Source: Parasponia andersonii (taxonomy: Eukaryota; Streptophyta; Magnoliopsida; Rosales; Cannabaceae). Taken from it: DNA of 64,000 nucleotides. The notes beneath the pieces were generated by a model, which saw nothing but the letters and a program-made list of their open reading frames with translations, did no database searches and was not told where the DNA came from. Location of the stretch: assembly GCA_002914805.1 (NCBI GenBank), contig JXTB01000017.1, positions 1,844,696 to 1,908,695 of the forward strand. Direction: 5' to 3'. Positions 47,944-59,949 of the stretch are shown here, piece after piece (positions within the stretch are counted from its first letter, which is position 1; the number at the start of each line of letters is the position of its first letter). Position numbers and translations under genes: made by a program.

Positions 47944-48925
47944 TGTAATATCCCTCGATTCCACACACATACGTGAGGATATTTGTATAAATATTTAGTA
48001 TAATCAGGAGATGTTACTCGACTTAGAACTGATAAAATCGGGGAAAATTAAAACCTTTTTATACTTTCTAGAGGAAAAAAAAAATTCCACTCATAATTAT
48101 ACATACTCCAATGCATACATATATGCACCCTCACAAAGTGGGTCTCTCATAATATATACATAATATACACACTCAAAATAGATACAAAATCTTCTATCAG
48201 CAAACCACAGCATCAAAATGCTCATATACACAAGCCGCGATAAGAAAGTAAATACTCCTCCTCTAATCTCAAACATCAACAGTACCCTCTGTAATGTAAG
48301 AATATAAGTGAGTATTAAACTCAGTAAGTAACTAATGTATGCAGATACAGAGTGCACATGACAGAGAACAGATAATTGTATGATTGAAATCCCTGTATAT
48401 ATATTGTATTGCCTAACAAGACTGTGAATCACATACTGAGCCACTTAGAGAACATATAATGTATCATGAGCTATATAGAGGTCTCGAGCCCCAGAAAATC
48501 CCCTCTATGTACAGCAAAGGTCCACCTCATACTACCGTCAGAGTGTTCCTGAAGGAACCATAGTGTCCCGAAAAGGACCAAAGTATTTCCGAAGGAACCT
48601 AAGTGTCCCCGAAGGAACCATATCACATATTTGGGCGCGGCCCGCCACACCCTATTCATCAATACTCGTCAGATAATATAAATACACCACGTGTTCATGT
48701 CTCATGCAAAGCCGTATGAAAATACGTATGTACACGTATCCATAAATTCTATATCCACAAATTCCAAAAATCTAAAGAAACAAAGAATTTCTTACATTGC
48801 AGATGTGATGTTACTTACCTCAAATCTGAGCTTTTATGTATTTCTTTGTGAAATGCTCTTCGCTCTAGATACAACTGACATGTGCTTAATTTAATGACAA
48901 GGATATACTCTTTATAATCATCATG
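47944..48925 (-). mobile_element. Gypsy 3' LTR, distal part (joined across a nested element with 62305-63591)
   Basis: On the minus strand this part ends ...GGAATCGAGGGATATTACA at 47944, against the interrupted LTR of the tandem array. Its start is at 63591 (TGTGATATCTCG), and the 13.4-kb Tat element at 48926-62304 sits inside it. Together the two parts are about 2.27 kb, similar to the Tekay-type LTR at 23241-25608. A phrase like ...TACTTACTGAGTTTAATACTC..., usual in such LTRs, lies near 48310-48335. The open frames here are incidental. Confidence 0.65.
48535..48625 (-). repeat. Short tandem repeat in the LTR
   Basis: About four copies of AGTGTCCCCGAAGGAACCAT-like units of 20-23 bp occur, with base changes. 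Confidence 0.75.
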
Positions 48926-49393
48926 CATGACTTACTCCAGAGATCACGAGCCGTGATTATCATGATTTCCCTTGCATTGTCGTGGCCTACTTTCTGCCAT
49001 CCCCTACGACTCGAGCCTGTAGGAGGTGAGATCCTGACAAACTGCCATTCTGTTAAGACAGTTTGCCTAATATGTGTATCTACCCAGGATCGCACTAAAT
49101 GCCCTATCTGGGTCTGGAGTAGTGCGTCGCCTCCCATGGTCTTCTGGTGGAAGACCCTCGAGGCTTCTGACCCCCAGCTGCTGAGGCAAGGACTGGATTA
49201 GGCTGAACCGTTCAAGATCTAGGATGGATTCAGCCCTGGCCTCGGATGGCCCATGGGCCCATGCGGTACCGCATGCGACTAGTGTGGCTTTTAAATGGTT
49301 ACTCTGGGCATGTGTCAGATGGCGTGCCCCCTTTGTGACCTGTTCTGCCACTCAATCATCTACGTGACACATGATCTAGGAATGGGCCTCACA
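48926..49393 (-). repeat. 3' LTR of the Tat element (partial)
   Basis: It begins on the minus strand TGTGAGGCCCATTCC at 49393 and matches the 5' LTR down to ...CTGGAGTAAGTCATG at 48926. Beyond that point the flanking LTR sequence follows, so only the outer (U3-like) part is present. Confidence 0.8.
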
Positions 49394-49730
49394 ACTGCCC
49401 CTATTTCCCTATTTGATAGATTCGTATCCATCAAGTGGGGAAATCGTGTCTCCAGTCCTCCAATTTGAGGGCGACACGTGGCCCATTACAATTATTTCTT
49501 CCTAATTACCGAAGTTGGCACATGCTATCCCGTGTCACGACTTTTTTATGATTTTGACATTCCAGTGCTTTCGTCTTCCTCACACCGTTCCCCTCTAGGA
49601 GAGACTTTTTGGCTCCCCCTCTATAAAAGCCGCATTCACGTTCATTTCTTACTTTACCAAAATCTCCAAGTGTTCTATCTTTCTAAAATCTTATTGCTTC
49701 CGACTCTTCCCTTTGCTAGAATATTTCGCT

Positions 49731-50844
49731 CCTTTGATTGTATTCAGAACGATGGCCCCAAACCAAAATCAGAGGCTCTGTCCCGTCGCGGATTCGGAGT
49801 TGGACTCGTTGAGGAGGCAGCTCTTCTTCCTTGGCGGGGTTACCTTACAAAGGGTTGAGGGCCTAGGGAATTGGTACCTTCGCCTATCTGCCCTCGAGGG
49901 CTCCATCATCTTGGAGAGGAGGCACTTGGAATGGCTGCGGTTTCTCCTTCCTCCCTTGATCCACCAGTTCTTCACTCTGACAGGGATTCACCCGATGCAA
50001 TCCATCTTCTAGGGATTGCCGACACATCTAGGTTGTCTTGAATCCCCAGGTGATGTACAAGATACCAAGGATTGTCTTCATATCTCCTCTTCCCATTGGA
50101 CACCTGGGTCATCACAAAGCACCTGCGGAGCCAGCTTGACACCTCAGCTCTGAACTGGTTTCATAGGGATGAGCAGAGTTGCATCGCCACGGTGGGTCGT
50201 CAGATCACGGCCTCAAGCCAGCTGGCGGGTCCCAATAATTTGGTGGCGCCAACCAATCACGAGCTTGAAAAGGCAATGAGGCTCGTGGTAGGCTTCGTAG
50301 AGAGGAAGCCACTGCCCCCAAGAGGGTTAAGGGCGAGTTTATTTTCGTACCCTAGGGCTCCGTCAATCAGGTCATGACTGTATTATAACCACGTTGCTTG
50401 CTCTTCACAGGTTTGGATGCAGGCCCTTCAGCAAACCCTTCCCTAGTTAAGGGGAGTGTCGTTGTGCACAAGGCCCACTCCAAGGTCCCAGCAGGTCAGC
50501 GTCTGGTCATGTCCTCGGAGGATGAGGCTGTAGGGTAGGGTGTTGTCACCCTAAGAACAGGCTCGGACGACGATCGAGAGGGCGTTCGTGCTCGAGGGTG
50601 AAACACCTATGGTCCCCTCTCCCGAGGCAAGCAGACCCCCGACTTGGGAGATGCCAGCCATAAAGGTCGTATACGGCAAAGGGGCGCCTTTGATCCTGCC
50701 TGGGGAGCCCACTGCTTTGACTTATTCCGACCCTAACTCTGGTTTGAAGGCGGGCGTGGGGTCTGGCACTACCTGGTCTCATGGGGAGATTGCTGAGCTC
50801 AGCGGAGGAGCTCCGAGGTTGAAGTCTCGAGTGTCTTCCCCTCT
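49731..50844 (+). repeat. Internal duplication in the antisense region, unit 1
   Basis: It matches unit 2 (50846-52412) in order: the MAPNQ start region, the segment on LTCL-type text around 50010-50380 against 51557-51930, and 50400-50840 against 51960-52410, ending in the shared ...GAAGTCTCGAGTGTCTTCCC. Unit 1 is shorter than unit 2. Confidence 0.8.
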
Positions 50845-50845
50845 T

Positions 50846-52412
50846 TTGGTTGTATTCAGAATGATGGCCCCAAACCAGATCAGAGGCTCTGTCCTGTCGC
50901 GGATTCAGAGTTGGACTCGTTAAGGAGGCAACTCTGCTTCCCTGGCGGGGTTACCTTACAAAGGGTTGAGGGCCTAGCGGATTAGTACCTTCGCTCCTCT
51001 GCCTCCGAGGGCTCCATCGTCTTGGGGAGGAGGCACCAGGAATGGTTGCAGTTTCTCTTTCCTCCTCTGATCCACCAGTTCTTTGCTCTGACGGGGATTC
51101 GCCCGATGTAGCTGAATGCTAACGGGGTCATGATATTGATAAGGCTCTCTACTCTGTCAGTCATCCTCAACATGCATATCGACTTGGAGGTGGTCTTTTA
51201 TGCCTACAAGCTCACCCTCATCCCCAAGAAGAGCTCTTACCCCACTTTCTACCTCCAGTCGCTCCCGGGATGCCATATCTTCTGGGGCTTGCCGATGTCA
51301 GACAAGCAATGGGACTCCACTCCAGGCTGTATGCCATTGGAAGGGCGTGGTGCTCTCCCTAGGTGAATGGAGAGCGTTTTCAAACTCCTTCGTTTTTCTG
51401 CAAAGTAAGTACTAGGTTGTGATTTTTGGGTCTGTGTACAACTCGTCCGTCTTTACTCATGATATTTTGCCTTGCGCAGCCTTTGCAGAGGAAAGCAGGT
51501 TTGAGCCGCAACTGTCGGCGGGGCGACTCAAGGAGCTAGAAGAGATCGTCATCTTTGGGTCTTCTGGGGATTACCGACACATCCAGGCCTTCCTGAATCC
51601 CCAGGTGATGAACATGATGCCAAGGATGGTCTCATATCTCCTCTTCCCGCTAGACACCTGGTTCATCACAAAGCATCTGTGGAGCCAGCTTGACGCCTCA
51701 ACTCTGAACCGGTTCCACCGGGATGAGCAGAGTCGCATCGCCATGGTGGGTCATCAGATCACGGCCTCGAGCTAGCTGGTAGGTCCCAATGACCTGGTGG
51801 TGTCGAGCAGTCACAAGCTCGAGGAGGCAGTGAGGCTTGTGGCTGAGGAGTGCGGCAGGCTTCGTGGAAAGGAAGCCGCTGCCCCCAAGAGGGTTAAGGA
51901 TGAGTTTATTTCCGTACCCTAGGGCTCCGTCGATCAGATCATGGCTGCGTTCTAACCACTTCCTTGCTCTTCACAGGTTCGGATGCAGATCCTTCAGTAG
52001 ACTCTTCCCTAGTCAAGAAGAGTGCCGTTATGCACAAGGCCCGCTCCAAGGTGCCCGTGGGTCAGCATCTGGTGGTGTCCTTGGAGGATGAGGCTGTAGG
52101 GCAGGGAGTTGTCACCCTAAGAACAAGCTCAAATGACGATCGGGAGGGCATGTTCATGCTCGAGGGTGAAACACCCGTGGTCCCCTCTCTTGAAGCAAGC
52201 GAAGCCTCGACTCAGTAGATGCCGGCCATAAAAGTCATATACGGCAAAGGGGCGCCTTTGAGCCTGCCTGGAGAGCCCATTGCTTTGACTTCTTCCGCCG
52301 TGAACTCCGGTTTGAAGGTGGTCATGGGGTCTGGTGCTACCTGCTCTCATAGGGAGATTGCCGAGCTCAGCGGAGGAGCTCCGAGGTTGAAGTCTCGGGT
52401 ATCTTCCCCTCC
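50846..52412 (+). repeat. Internal duplication in the antisense region, unit 2
   Basis: This is the longer copy. It restarts at TGTATTCAGAATGATGGCCC immediately after unit 1 and runs to ...TCGGGTATCTTCCCCTCC. Differences between units are frequent, so the duplication is not recent. Confidence 0.8.
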
Positions 52413-54789
52413 CCGAGTCTTGATGAAGTAGGGTCGTGAAGCCGACACATCCATGGGGAAGGAGAGCCCGGTGGGGAAGAGGGGCAGAACCACCCTCTCT
52501 TCTAGCAACGATGATGATGGGGCTACACTGACCCTAATAAGGAGAAGAAAGTCTACGCGCGGCAGCCCATCGGCGGGCATTGGTCAAGAAAAGACCGAAA
52601 AATCACATCTTGGTGGGTCTCCTAGGGGGGTGACAACCGAAGTCGCCGATGTAGCGGCAGTCACCGTGGCCTCTTCTACTGAGGATGCGCCACCCTCTGC
52701 TATTGCCGAAGGCACGCTTGGCGATGCCCTGCTTCCTGCTATCCCCACCTCTACCACTTCAGGAGCGTTGAAAGAAGCTATCGGAGCGCATTCGGAGGAG
52801 GGAGAAAGTGTCTTCGTAGTTGGCAGGGTGGAGTCGCGTTCCTTAGATGCGGATGACGCCAAGAGAGAGAGTCCAGCTACAGAGCCCAAGCTAGAAGCGC
52901 TTTCCCTGGAGAACATTGAGCTCGTCGCTAGCCACAACATTGCGCAGGTTTGGCTTGTCTGGCTGTCATCTCTATATTTTTCGACATCCTTGCAGAACAC
53001 TGACCCCTCTTTCTTGTATCCTGCAGCTAGCCACCATCTAGTCCTTCTATTCTTCTTACGTCAGGGAGTTGACCGGGCAGTTGAATGCTTATTCTGTGAT
53101 GGCCGAGCGGAGCAAGGTCACCGTTGCCACGTTAAGGGTGGACTTCGACCTATGTCAGAGCCTGGATGAGGATAGGGTCAATAGTGTGGTGGCTCATGCT
53201 CTAAGCATCGAGAGGGCCATGCAAGAGGAGCTGGTCGCCAAGTTGGCCGAGCTAGAGGCTGACAGTCTAGCTCATGCCGAGGCTGCCAGGCTGACCCAAA
53301 CCGAGCTCAGGGTCAAGGAGTAAGAGCTGCAGAGCACAAGGGCGGAGATGGGGCTGGCTTTCAACGCTCGCAATGGAGTGGTCGATGATGCTAAAGAGGC
53401 GAGGAAAGCCAAGGCGAAAGCCAAATTGGAGGCCCATTACCTGCAGCACAGGCTCGACCGGTCCAACGAGGTAAACTGATATATCTACTCGGATCACAAA
53501 AAACTTATGAGAGTTCATGTGGAGTTGTCTCGCAAGCGCGGCAAAGACCTCGCCGATATTAACATTCTTTTGGTCGACTTATCGTAGCGGCAAGCGAAGC
53601 TGAGGTTAGCGGCACTGAGGGATAGGCTTGCGGATGCAAAGAAACTAAAGATGTGGTACCAGAGGCAGGTGGATGTCCTTTCTGTGGCGAGCTACAGGTC
53701 TGGCTAGGAGAGCAGGGAATTCGAGGGCCACGTAGAGGTGGTAACGCCTGACCTGTTCGATGAGCAGACGGGCATCGAGAGGGACCATTATTCCGTCAGG
53801 CACTATATGCAGCAGTTAGGGGATGATATCAACATCGTGTACCTCGCTGAAGTGCTGAAGATTCTCGACGAAGAAAAAGACAAGCCCTCTACAACTGCCT
53901 TTGCTGCCAAGGAGATTGTCCCCGCTTCTGGCCTGCTAGAACAAGCCGTGGAGGTTCATGGCGGTCATCCTGGTCTTGGCACCTCAACTAGCGAAGGGTC
54001 TGGTGCGGTTGTTTTGTCTAGTGATGATTCTGACCCGGGTATGCCGCCCTCTGCCGAAGCTGGTCCAAGCGCCGAAGCTGGTATCACTCCACTCATCGGA
54101 GGTAATTAGGGTCTCTCACTCTTTGTGTATTTGTAAAGTACTAACTGTGTTATGTAAAGCTGGCCCTTGTTGTAAATGCCTGTTTAAATAATAGAAACAG
54201 TGCATTTTTCTCATGTTTATTCCCCTCTCTTTTTTTTTGTCGCCTGCATTCATGGTCAGGGTCGGACATCATATACGATGACATTCCCTTGTCAGCAGCG
54301 CAGCCGACCTCTGGGTCTAGCTCAATCATATATGATTTGGGTTTTTTAGTGAATTCTCTCCGTGCTATGATTGACGAGATTAGCTCTGGAGATCGGGATG
54401 TTAGTTCTGGCTCGTCCGGCTTTGAGAATGTATAATTTCTGTTATGACTTGTCTTGACAGAGTTTGACCCTTGCGTGTGGCTGGACTTCTCTGACCCTAA
54501 GTGGGAACGTGCCAGAAACTAGCTCCAGGGGTTGGTCGACCACTGCTTGGACCCATCGCTGTAGAGAAGAGGCTCGGGCTCGGCTCTTATCGGGAGCAAA
54601 CAAGACGTTACCACTCTGTTGTGTCCCGGCGAGTCCGTCCAAGACCTGCTTCTTACAAATAGAGCCTCCGAGTTTATGTCCCTATCGACTACGCATTTTG
54701 TATTTTAGGCAATAATAAACAGAGTTTGGTTTTAATTTCTATCTTCATGCTTAGTCTTGTCTTGGCCTACTTCTAACGGATAGGCCCTG

Positions 54790-55140
54790 CTCCGTTCAAT
54801 TCTAGTCCATATGTAGCTAAGGCGCTCTCTGGGGAGGGTCTGCTTGCAACGGGTAGACCCTGGCCACGCTTTCCTTTGGCTTACACGTAACTAAGGTGCT
54901 CCCTAGAGAGGGTCTACTTCCAACGGGTAGACCCTGGCCTTGTTTGCCTTTGGCTCATGCGTAGCTAAGGTGCTCTTTGGGGAAGGTCTGCTTCTAATGT
55001 ATAGACTCTGGCCTCGCTTGCCTTTGGCTCGTGTACAGCTAAGGTGCTCTCTGGGGAGGGTCTATTTCTAACGTGTAGACCCTGGCCCCGCTTACCTTTG
55101 CCTCACGCCTAGCTAATGTGTTCTTTGGGAGGGGTCTTAT
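54790..55140. repeat. Tandem repeat, about 84-bp unit, four copies
   Basis: The unit contains GCTAAGGTGCTCTCTGGGGA, then GGGTCT...CGGGTAGACCCTGGCC and TTTGCCTTTGGCTC. It lies in the spacer of the Tat element between the antisense region and integrase. Confidence 0.85.
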
Positions 55141-55184
55141 CACCTAACTCTTTTCCCATCTTGCAGGTATTCCTTGAGGGCTAG

Positions 55185-55830
55185 CGGCAAGTTTTTGTCG
55201 CGTGGCCTATTGCCCTTCGTACATCCTCTTGGGTCGTCGGCGAGCGACGCAATCCCCATTGTACAATTCTTGATAGGGCCGGCTAGCTAGTTTGGTTGCA
55301 CAACTCATTCCTCTTTGTAAGTTTTCTCGAGCCATTGGTGAGCATTTTATTGCACAATGTGATTCCCATAGTACAACCATTTTCAAGGTCTGCTGGCAAG
55401 TTTTTGATTGCGTAGTTCATTCCTCTTCGTACATTTTCTCAGGCCATCAGCAAGCGTTTTATTGCACAATGTGATTCCTATAGTACGATCGTTTTCGAGG
55501 TCTGCTGGCAAGTTTTTGATTGCGTAACTCATTCCTCTTCGTACATTTTCTCGGGCCATCGGAAAGCGTTTTATTGCATGATGTGATTCCCATAGTACGA
55601 TCATTTTTGAGGTCTACTGGCAAGTTTTTGGTTGCGCAGCTCATTCCTCTTCGTATGTTTTCTCGGGTCATCGGCAAACGTTTTATTGCACGATGTGATT
55701 CCCATAGTACGATCATTTTTTAAGGTCTGCTGGCAAGTTTTTGGTTGTGCAGATCATTCCTCTTCGTTCTTTTTCTTGGGTCATCAGCAAGCGACGTGAT
55801 CCCCACAGTACAATTTTTGTTTGCGCGAGT
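55185..55830. repeat. Tandem repeat, about 112-bp unit, five to six copies
   Basis: The unit contains GCAAGTTTTTGATTGCGTA, CATTCCTCTTCGTACATTTT and GCAAGCGTTTTATTGCACAA, then TGTGATTCCCATAGTACGA. The parallel open frames on both strands here are produced by the repeat and are not genes. It adjoins the 84-bp array. Confidence 0.85.
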
Positions 55831-55984
55831 AGTTGGTGGGGTCTGGCACCGGGGGCAGGCCCTTGTTTATAGCAATCCAAAGGATCAGTCCATGTAGCAG
55901 AAAACCTGACCTGGAATTAAGCTGTTCAATAATACAAACATTTACATCTATCTCATAGCATTTACATGCATCTCACACGTGGTA

Positions 55985-57050
55985 CTTTTTCAAGTACTGG
56001 GCGTTCCACGTGTTTAGTAGGCTCTTCTCGATCTTAAGTTCTTTCAGGACATATGCATCATTGTCAAGCGCCTTGATCTCCTCATAGGGCCCGACCCAGT
56101 TAGAGTCTAGCTTCGAGGAATTCCCTGTTCTGACCTTCAGGACCCAATCTCCCGCGTTAAATCATCGAGCGCTAACCTTCTTTGCGTAGTAAGACCTGGC
56201 CTGCTGTTGGTACAAGGCCAGGTGAACCAGGACCATGTCCCTTGTTTCTACTAGGAGGTCTGTGTTGTGGCTTAGCTACTGTTCGTTTAGTGAGGTATCT
56301 CTTACTACTTCAGAGCGAAGGATCGAGAGGCCGATCTCGGTCGGGATCACAGCCTCCGTCCTGTAGACCATGGCAAATGATGTTCTTCCTGTTGATCTCT
56401 ACTGCATGGTTCGATGGGCCCACACAACGGCCGGTAGCTCTTCTAACCACCTGCCTTTAGCCTCTTGCAAGTTCTTTTTAATATTGTTGAATATGGCCTT
56501 GTTCATTGCCTCTGCCTGGCCATTCCCTTGAGGGTAGTTGATGGATGAGAAACTGAGCCTTATATCATTCAACTCACACAGCTCCTTAAGCTTAGCGTTC
56601 TAGAACTACATGCCATGATCAGCATGTATCTCCTTCTGTATTCTGTATCGGCAGATTATGTTTTACCAAATGAAGTTAATCATGTCTGCCTTATTAATGA
56701 TCGTGTAGGCTTCAGCCTCTACCCATTTGATGAAATAATCGGTGGCCAACAAGACATACCTTCTTCCCCTTGGGCTTATGGGGAGCTCTCCGACGATGTC
56801 CAGGGCCCATTTAGTGAACAGTTAAGGAGTTATGTTCGAATGGAGTTCCTCTGGGGGTTGGCACTTCATGGGGGTGAACCTCTGGCACTTGTCACATTTC
56901 TTGACAAATTGGGCCACCTCGGTCATTATGTATGGCCAGAAGTATCCAGCCATCAGGGCCTTGTAGGCGAGGCTACGTCTGCTAGAGTGGTTGCTGCATG
57001 CTCCCTCATGGATTTCCTCCATTAGCTTCTATGCCTCTACGGGACCTACG
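55985..57050 (-). mobile_element. Integrase remnant of the Tat element
   Basis: The zinc-binding part with ...YFWPYIMTEVAQFVKKCDKC... lies at 56822-57022. The core follows (...WALDIVGELP... near 56790, ...NYPQGNGQAEAMNK... near 56520), then the C-terminal region down to about 55985. Order and orientation follow the RNase H part. Confidence 0.75.
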
Positions 57051-57299
57051 CACCTGAGCATTGGTCCTATCATTGATCTCCTATATAGTCGTCCCTCCAC
57101 CATCGAATATCTGGCAGCCTTCAATCTGATTGACCTCACTTCCTAGGGGTCTGCGGGCAAGTTTCCCAATGCCAGGTATTATGTGATGGGTTTCATCCAC
57201 CCCTCATCTACAGAGTCATTTGCAAACACATGGCGTGCGGGGGTCTCCAAAGGGTCTCTCATTTTTTTGCCCTCTAACAGAATCTTTGTGTGTCCAGTC

Positions 57300-59770
57300 A
57301 TCCCCCCCGATCGACGCACTTTTAGCTAGCTCATCGGCCTTTTGGTTCATCTCCCTAGGTATTTGTTCGATATTGAAACTGCTAAAGAGGGCTTTCGCCC
57401 CTATTACCCTGGAGAAGTACCTACGTAATCTTGGCTCTTTTACTTTGAAGTCTCTCCTGACTTGACCTACAATCAGCTGTGAGTCAGTCTTTACTACGAT
57501 GCTCTCTACTCTGAAGTGCAGAGCCAGCTCAAGGCCTTACAATAGTGCCTCGTAATCCGCCTCATTGTTCGTTACCTAGATACCGAGCCTCAAAGCTTTC
57601 TCTACTCTGAGTCTTACTGAGGTCTGCAGGGCTATTCTGATACCTGACCCTGAGGCGTTTGTGGATCCATCGGTGTAGAGGGTCCAGGCTGAAGGGATGT
57701 GAGGCGGAGACGTCTGAAGCGGGTCATGCAGCTCGCCGAAGGATTGGATTTCCACTGGGAAGTCCGCTATGACTTACCCTTTCTTCACCACTCGAGGTCG
57801 ATACTCGATGTCGTATATCCCCAGTTCGATAGCCCACTTAGTTAGTCATCCCGATAGGTCCAGTTTGGCCAAGATTTGCCGAATAGGAAAATCCATATAC
57901 ACGGTAACCGAGTGTGCCTCGAAGTGTTGCCTGAGTCTCTTCTTAGCATTGGCTAAAGCGAGGACCAGTTTCTCTGCCATACTATATGGCATTTCGGCAT
58001 TCAGGAGCATGTGGCTTGTATAAAACACCGACTTCTGCTTGTTGTCTTCCTCGACGAATAGTACGGCACTGATCACTACTTCGGACACTGCCAAATAAGC
58101 ATATAGGGGCTCCCCCTCTACCTGGGAAGCAAGGATAGGCAGATGACTTAAGTACAGCTTGAGCTCTGTCAGTTCCTTATCCTTCTCCTCCCCCCAGACG
58201 ACAGTGGAGCTTCTCTTTATGCACTGGAAGAAAGGCTTGTATCGGTCAGACATCTTGGAGACAAACCAACTGAGAGCGGCTATCTTCCTGGTTAGGCACT
58301 GGATCTCCCGAATGGTCGAGGGTCTTTGCACATCTGTGATTGAGGACAACTGGGTCGGGTTGGCCTCAATGCCCTTTCTGCTCACGATATGCCCCAGGAA
58401 CTGGCCGGAGGACACCCCGAATGCGCATTTCTTGGTGTTCAGATGCATCTGGTAGTGCCTCAGAATCTGGAAACATTCATCTAGATATCCCAGATGGTCC
58501 GAAGCTTCTTTGCTCTTCACGACCATATCGTCGATGTAGACTTCCATAGTCTTTCGTAGTAGCCCGGCGAACATTTTGTTCATGAGCCTCTGGTAGATCG
58601 CCCCTGTGTTCTTCAAGCCAAAAGGCATGCGTCTGTAACAGTACAGACCTCGCTCCGTAATAAACATCATGTGGATCTAGTCTTCCTCATACAGAGGGAT
58701 CTGGTTGTATCCAGAGTAGGCATCCAAGAAGCTCATCGTGTCGAATCCAACCATCGCATCGACCATTTGGTCGATCCTTGGCAGGGGGAAGCTGTCCTTC
58801 GGGTAGGCCTTCTTCAGGTTGGTGAAGTCTATACAAGTACAGTCATCACTGTTTTTCTTCTTCACCACCACCAGGTTGGAGACCCAGCACGGGTATATGC
58901 ATTCCATGATCAGGTTGTTCTCCAGTAGTGTCTCTACCTCCTTGTTGATCACCCTGTTTTTCTCCAGCGTGAACCTATAGGGTCTTTGCCTAACTGGAGG
59001 GAAATTGGGGTCTATATTCAACTGGTGGTAGGCGTGTGTGGGGTCTATCCCAGGCATATCGTCATGGGACCATGCGAAGACGTCTTCGTTCTGCCTAAGG
59101 AACCCCAACAGCTCGTTCTTTTCCTCCTCGGGCAGCAGGGCCCCGATTAAGAATACCTTCGCCGGTTCTGCTTCTTTCAAAGGGACTGCTACCAACTCCT
59201 CAATCGTGGATTCTGGCCCGTCAGACTCCTCTTCGATCCGCTTCATGTATGCTAGCAGGCAGTCTTTTGATTGCTATTTGTCCCCTATCGAGGCGCTCGC
59301 GCTCGCATCGGCTCCCCTCAGGATATTTGAAAAACATTTCGTCGTGGAAGCTTGGTCTCCCTTGATGTCTGTCGTATAAGTACCATCCCTTGATAGACAT
59401 CTTAAGACCTGGTGGAGGGTGGAGGGAGGAGGCGACCCCATGCATGGCGTGGATCCACTATCTCCCTATGATGATGTTAAAAGAGGACTGGCAGTCGATG
59501 ACGATGAAATCCATGTCCAAGCACCTCTCCGCAGCACAGACCTTCAGGGTCACAACTCCCAAGGGGCTAACCTTAGTACTGTTGAAGGAAAACAGAGCTG
59601 ATAGGTCAGCCTGAGTGTGTTTCGATTAAGGCCCATACTCTTGAAAGTGCTGAGGAACAGGATATTAACACCACTACCGCCGTCAACCAAGACCCTTCCG
59701 ACCAACGCGGAGTCGATCTGCAGCTTAATCACCAAAGGATCATCGTGGGGCAAGTGCACCGTGGTCAAAT
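57300..59770 (-). mobile_element. Protease, reverse transcriptase and RNase H remnants of the Tat element
   Basis: Protease-like DGGSGVNIL lies near 59670, reverse transcriptase at 58677-59246 and 57846-58670 (motifs ...DFTNLKKAYPKDSFPLP..., ...MPFGLKN..., YIDDMVV), and then an RNase H-like stretch with YTDGSTNASGSG and ...NNEADYEALL... near 57690-57540. The two long open stretches at 57846-58670 and 58677-59246 are the best preserved coding in the element. Confidence 0.85.
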
Positions 59771-59949
59771 CTTACTGGGTGAAAGTGATGGGGGTGGCTG
59801 AGGCGTAGCTTTCTCCCATCATCAAGTGGTTGACAGAATAGCCCATCCCCCTGAGGCGCTTCACCCTTTCTTCGGTCTTTTTTCGGCATTTTCCATCTCC
59901 TATCGACCCTAGGTTGGCTCTGGTCTGCCTAAGATAGTCGGCCCTATCC

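Larger units (their letters stand above)
49731..54420 (+). mobile_element. Antisense ORF region of the Tat element (putative gypsy-type transposase domain)
   Basis: Open stretches on the plus strand, opposite to gag-pol, start at 49752 (MAPNQNQRLCPVADSELDSL). They contain a ...LPPLIHQFFTLTGIHPMQ... block and a ...YKLTLIPKKSSYPTFYLQ... block that resemble the Pfam 'transposase (putative), gypsy type' family. Further on come a Ser/Thr/Asp-rich segment (52450-52930), an Ala/Glu/Leu-rich coiled coil (53070-53460) and an acidic tail (53740-54110). Good splice junctions are visible, e.g. AAA|GTAAGT near 51397 with GCGCAG| near 51480, CTTCACAG| near 51976 and TCCTGCAG| near 53027, so it was an intron-bearing gene. 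Antisense genes at this position are known from Tat-lineage elements (e.g. Grande, Retand); their function is unknown. Broken. It includes a tandem internal duplication. Confidence 0.7.

Noticed and set aside
48097-48662. Minus-strand ORFs of 115 and 63 codons
   Set aside because: They lie within LTR sequence and overlap its tandem repeat; no recognisable protein.
55292-55723. Several parallel ORFs on both strands
   Set aside because: They are created by the 112-bp tandem repeat, whose units keep frames open.
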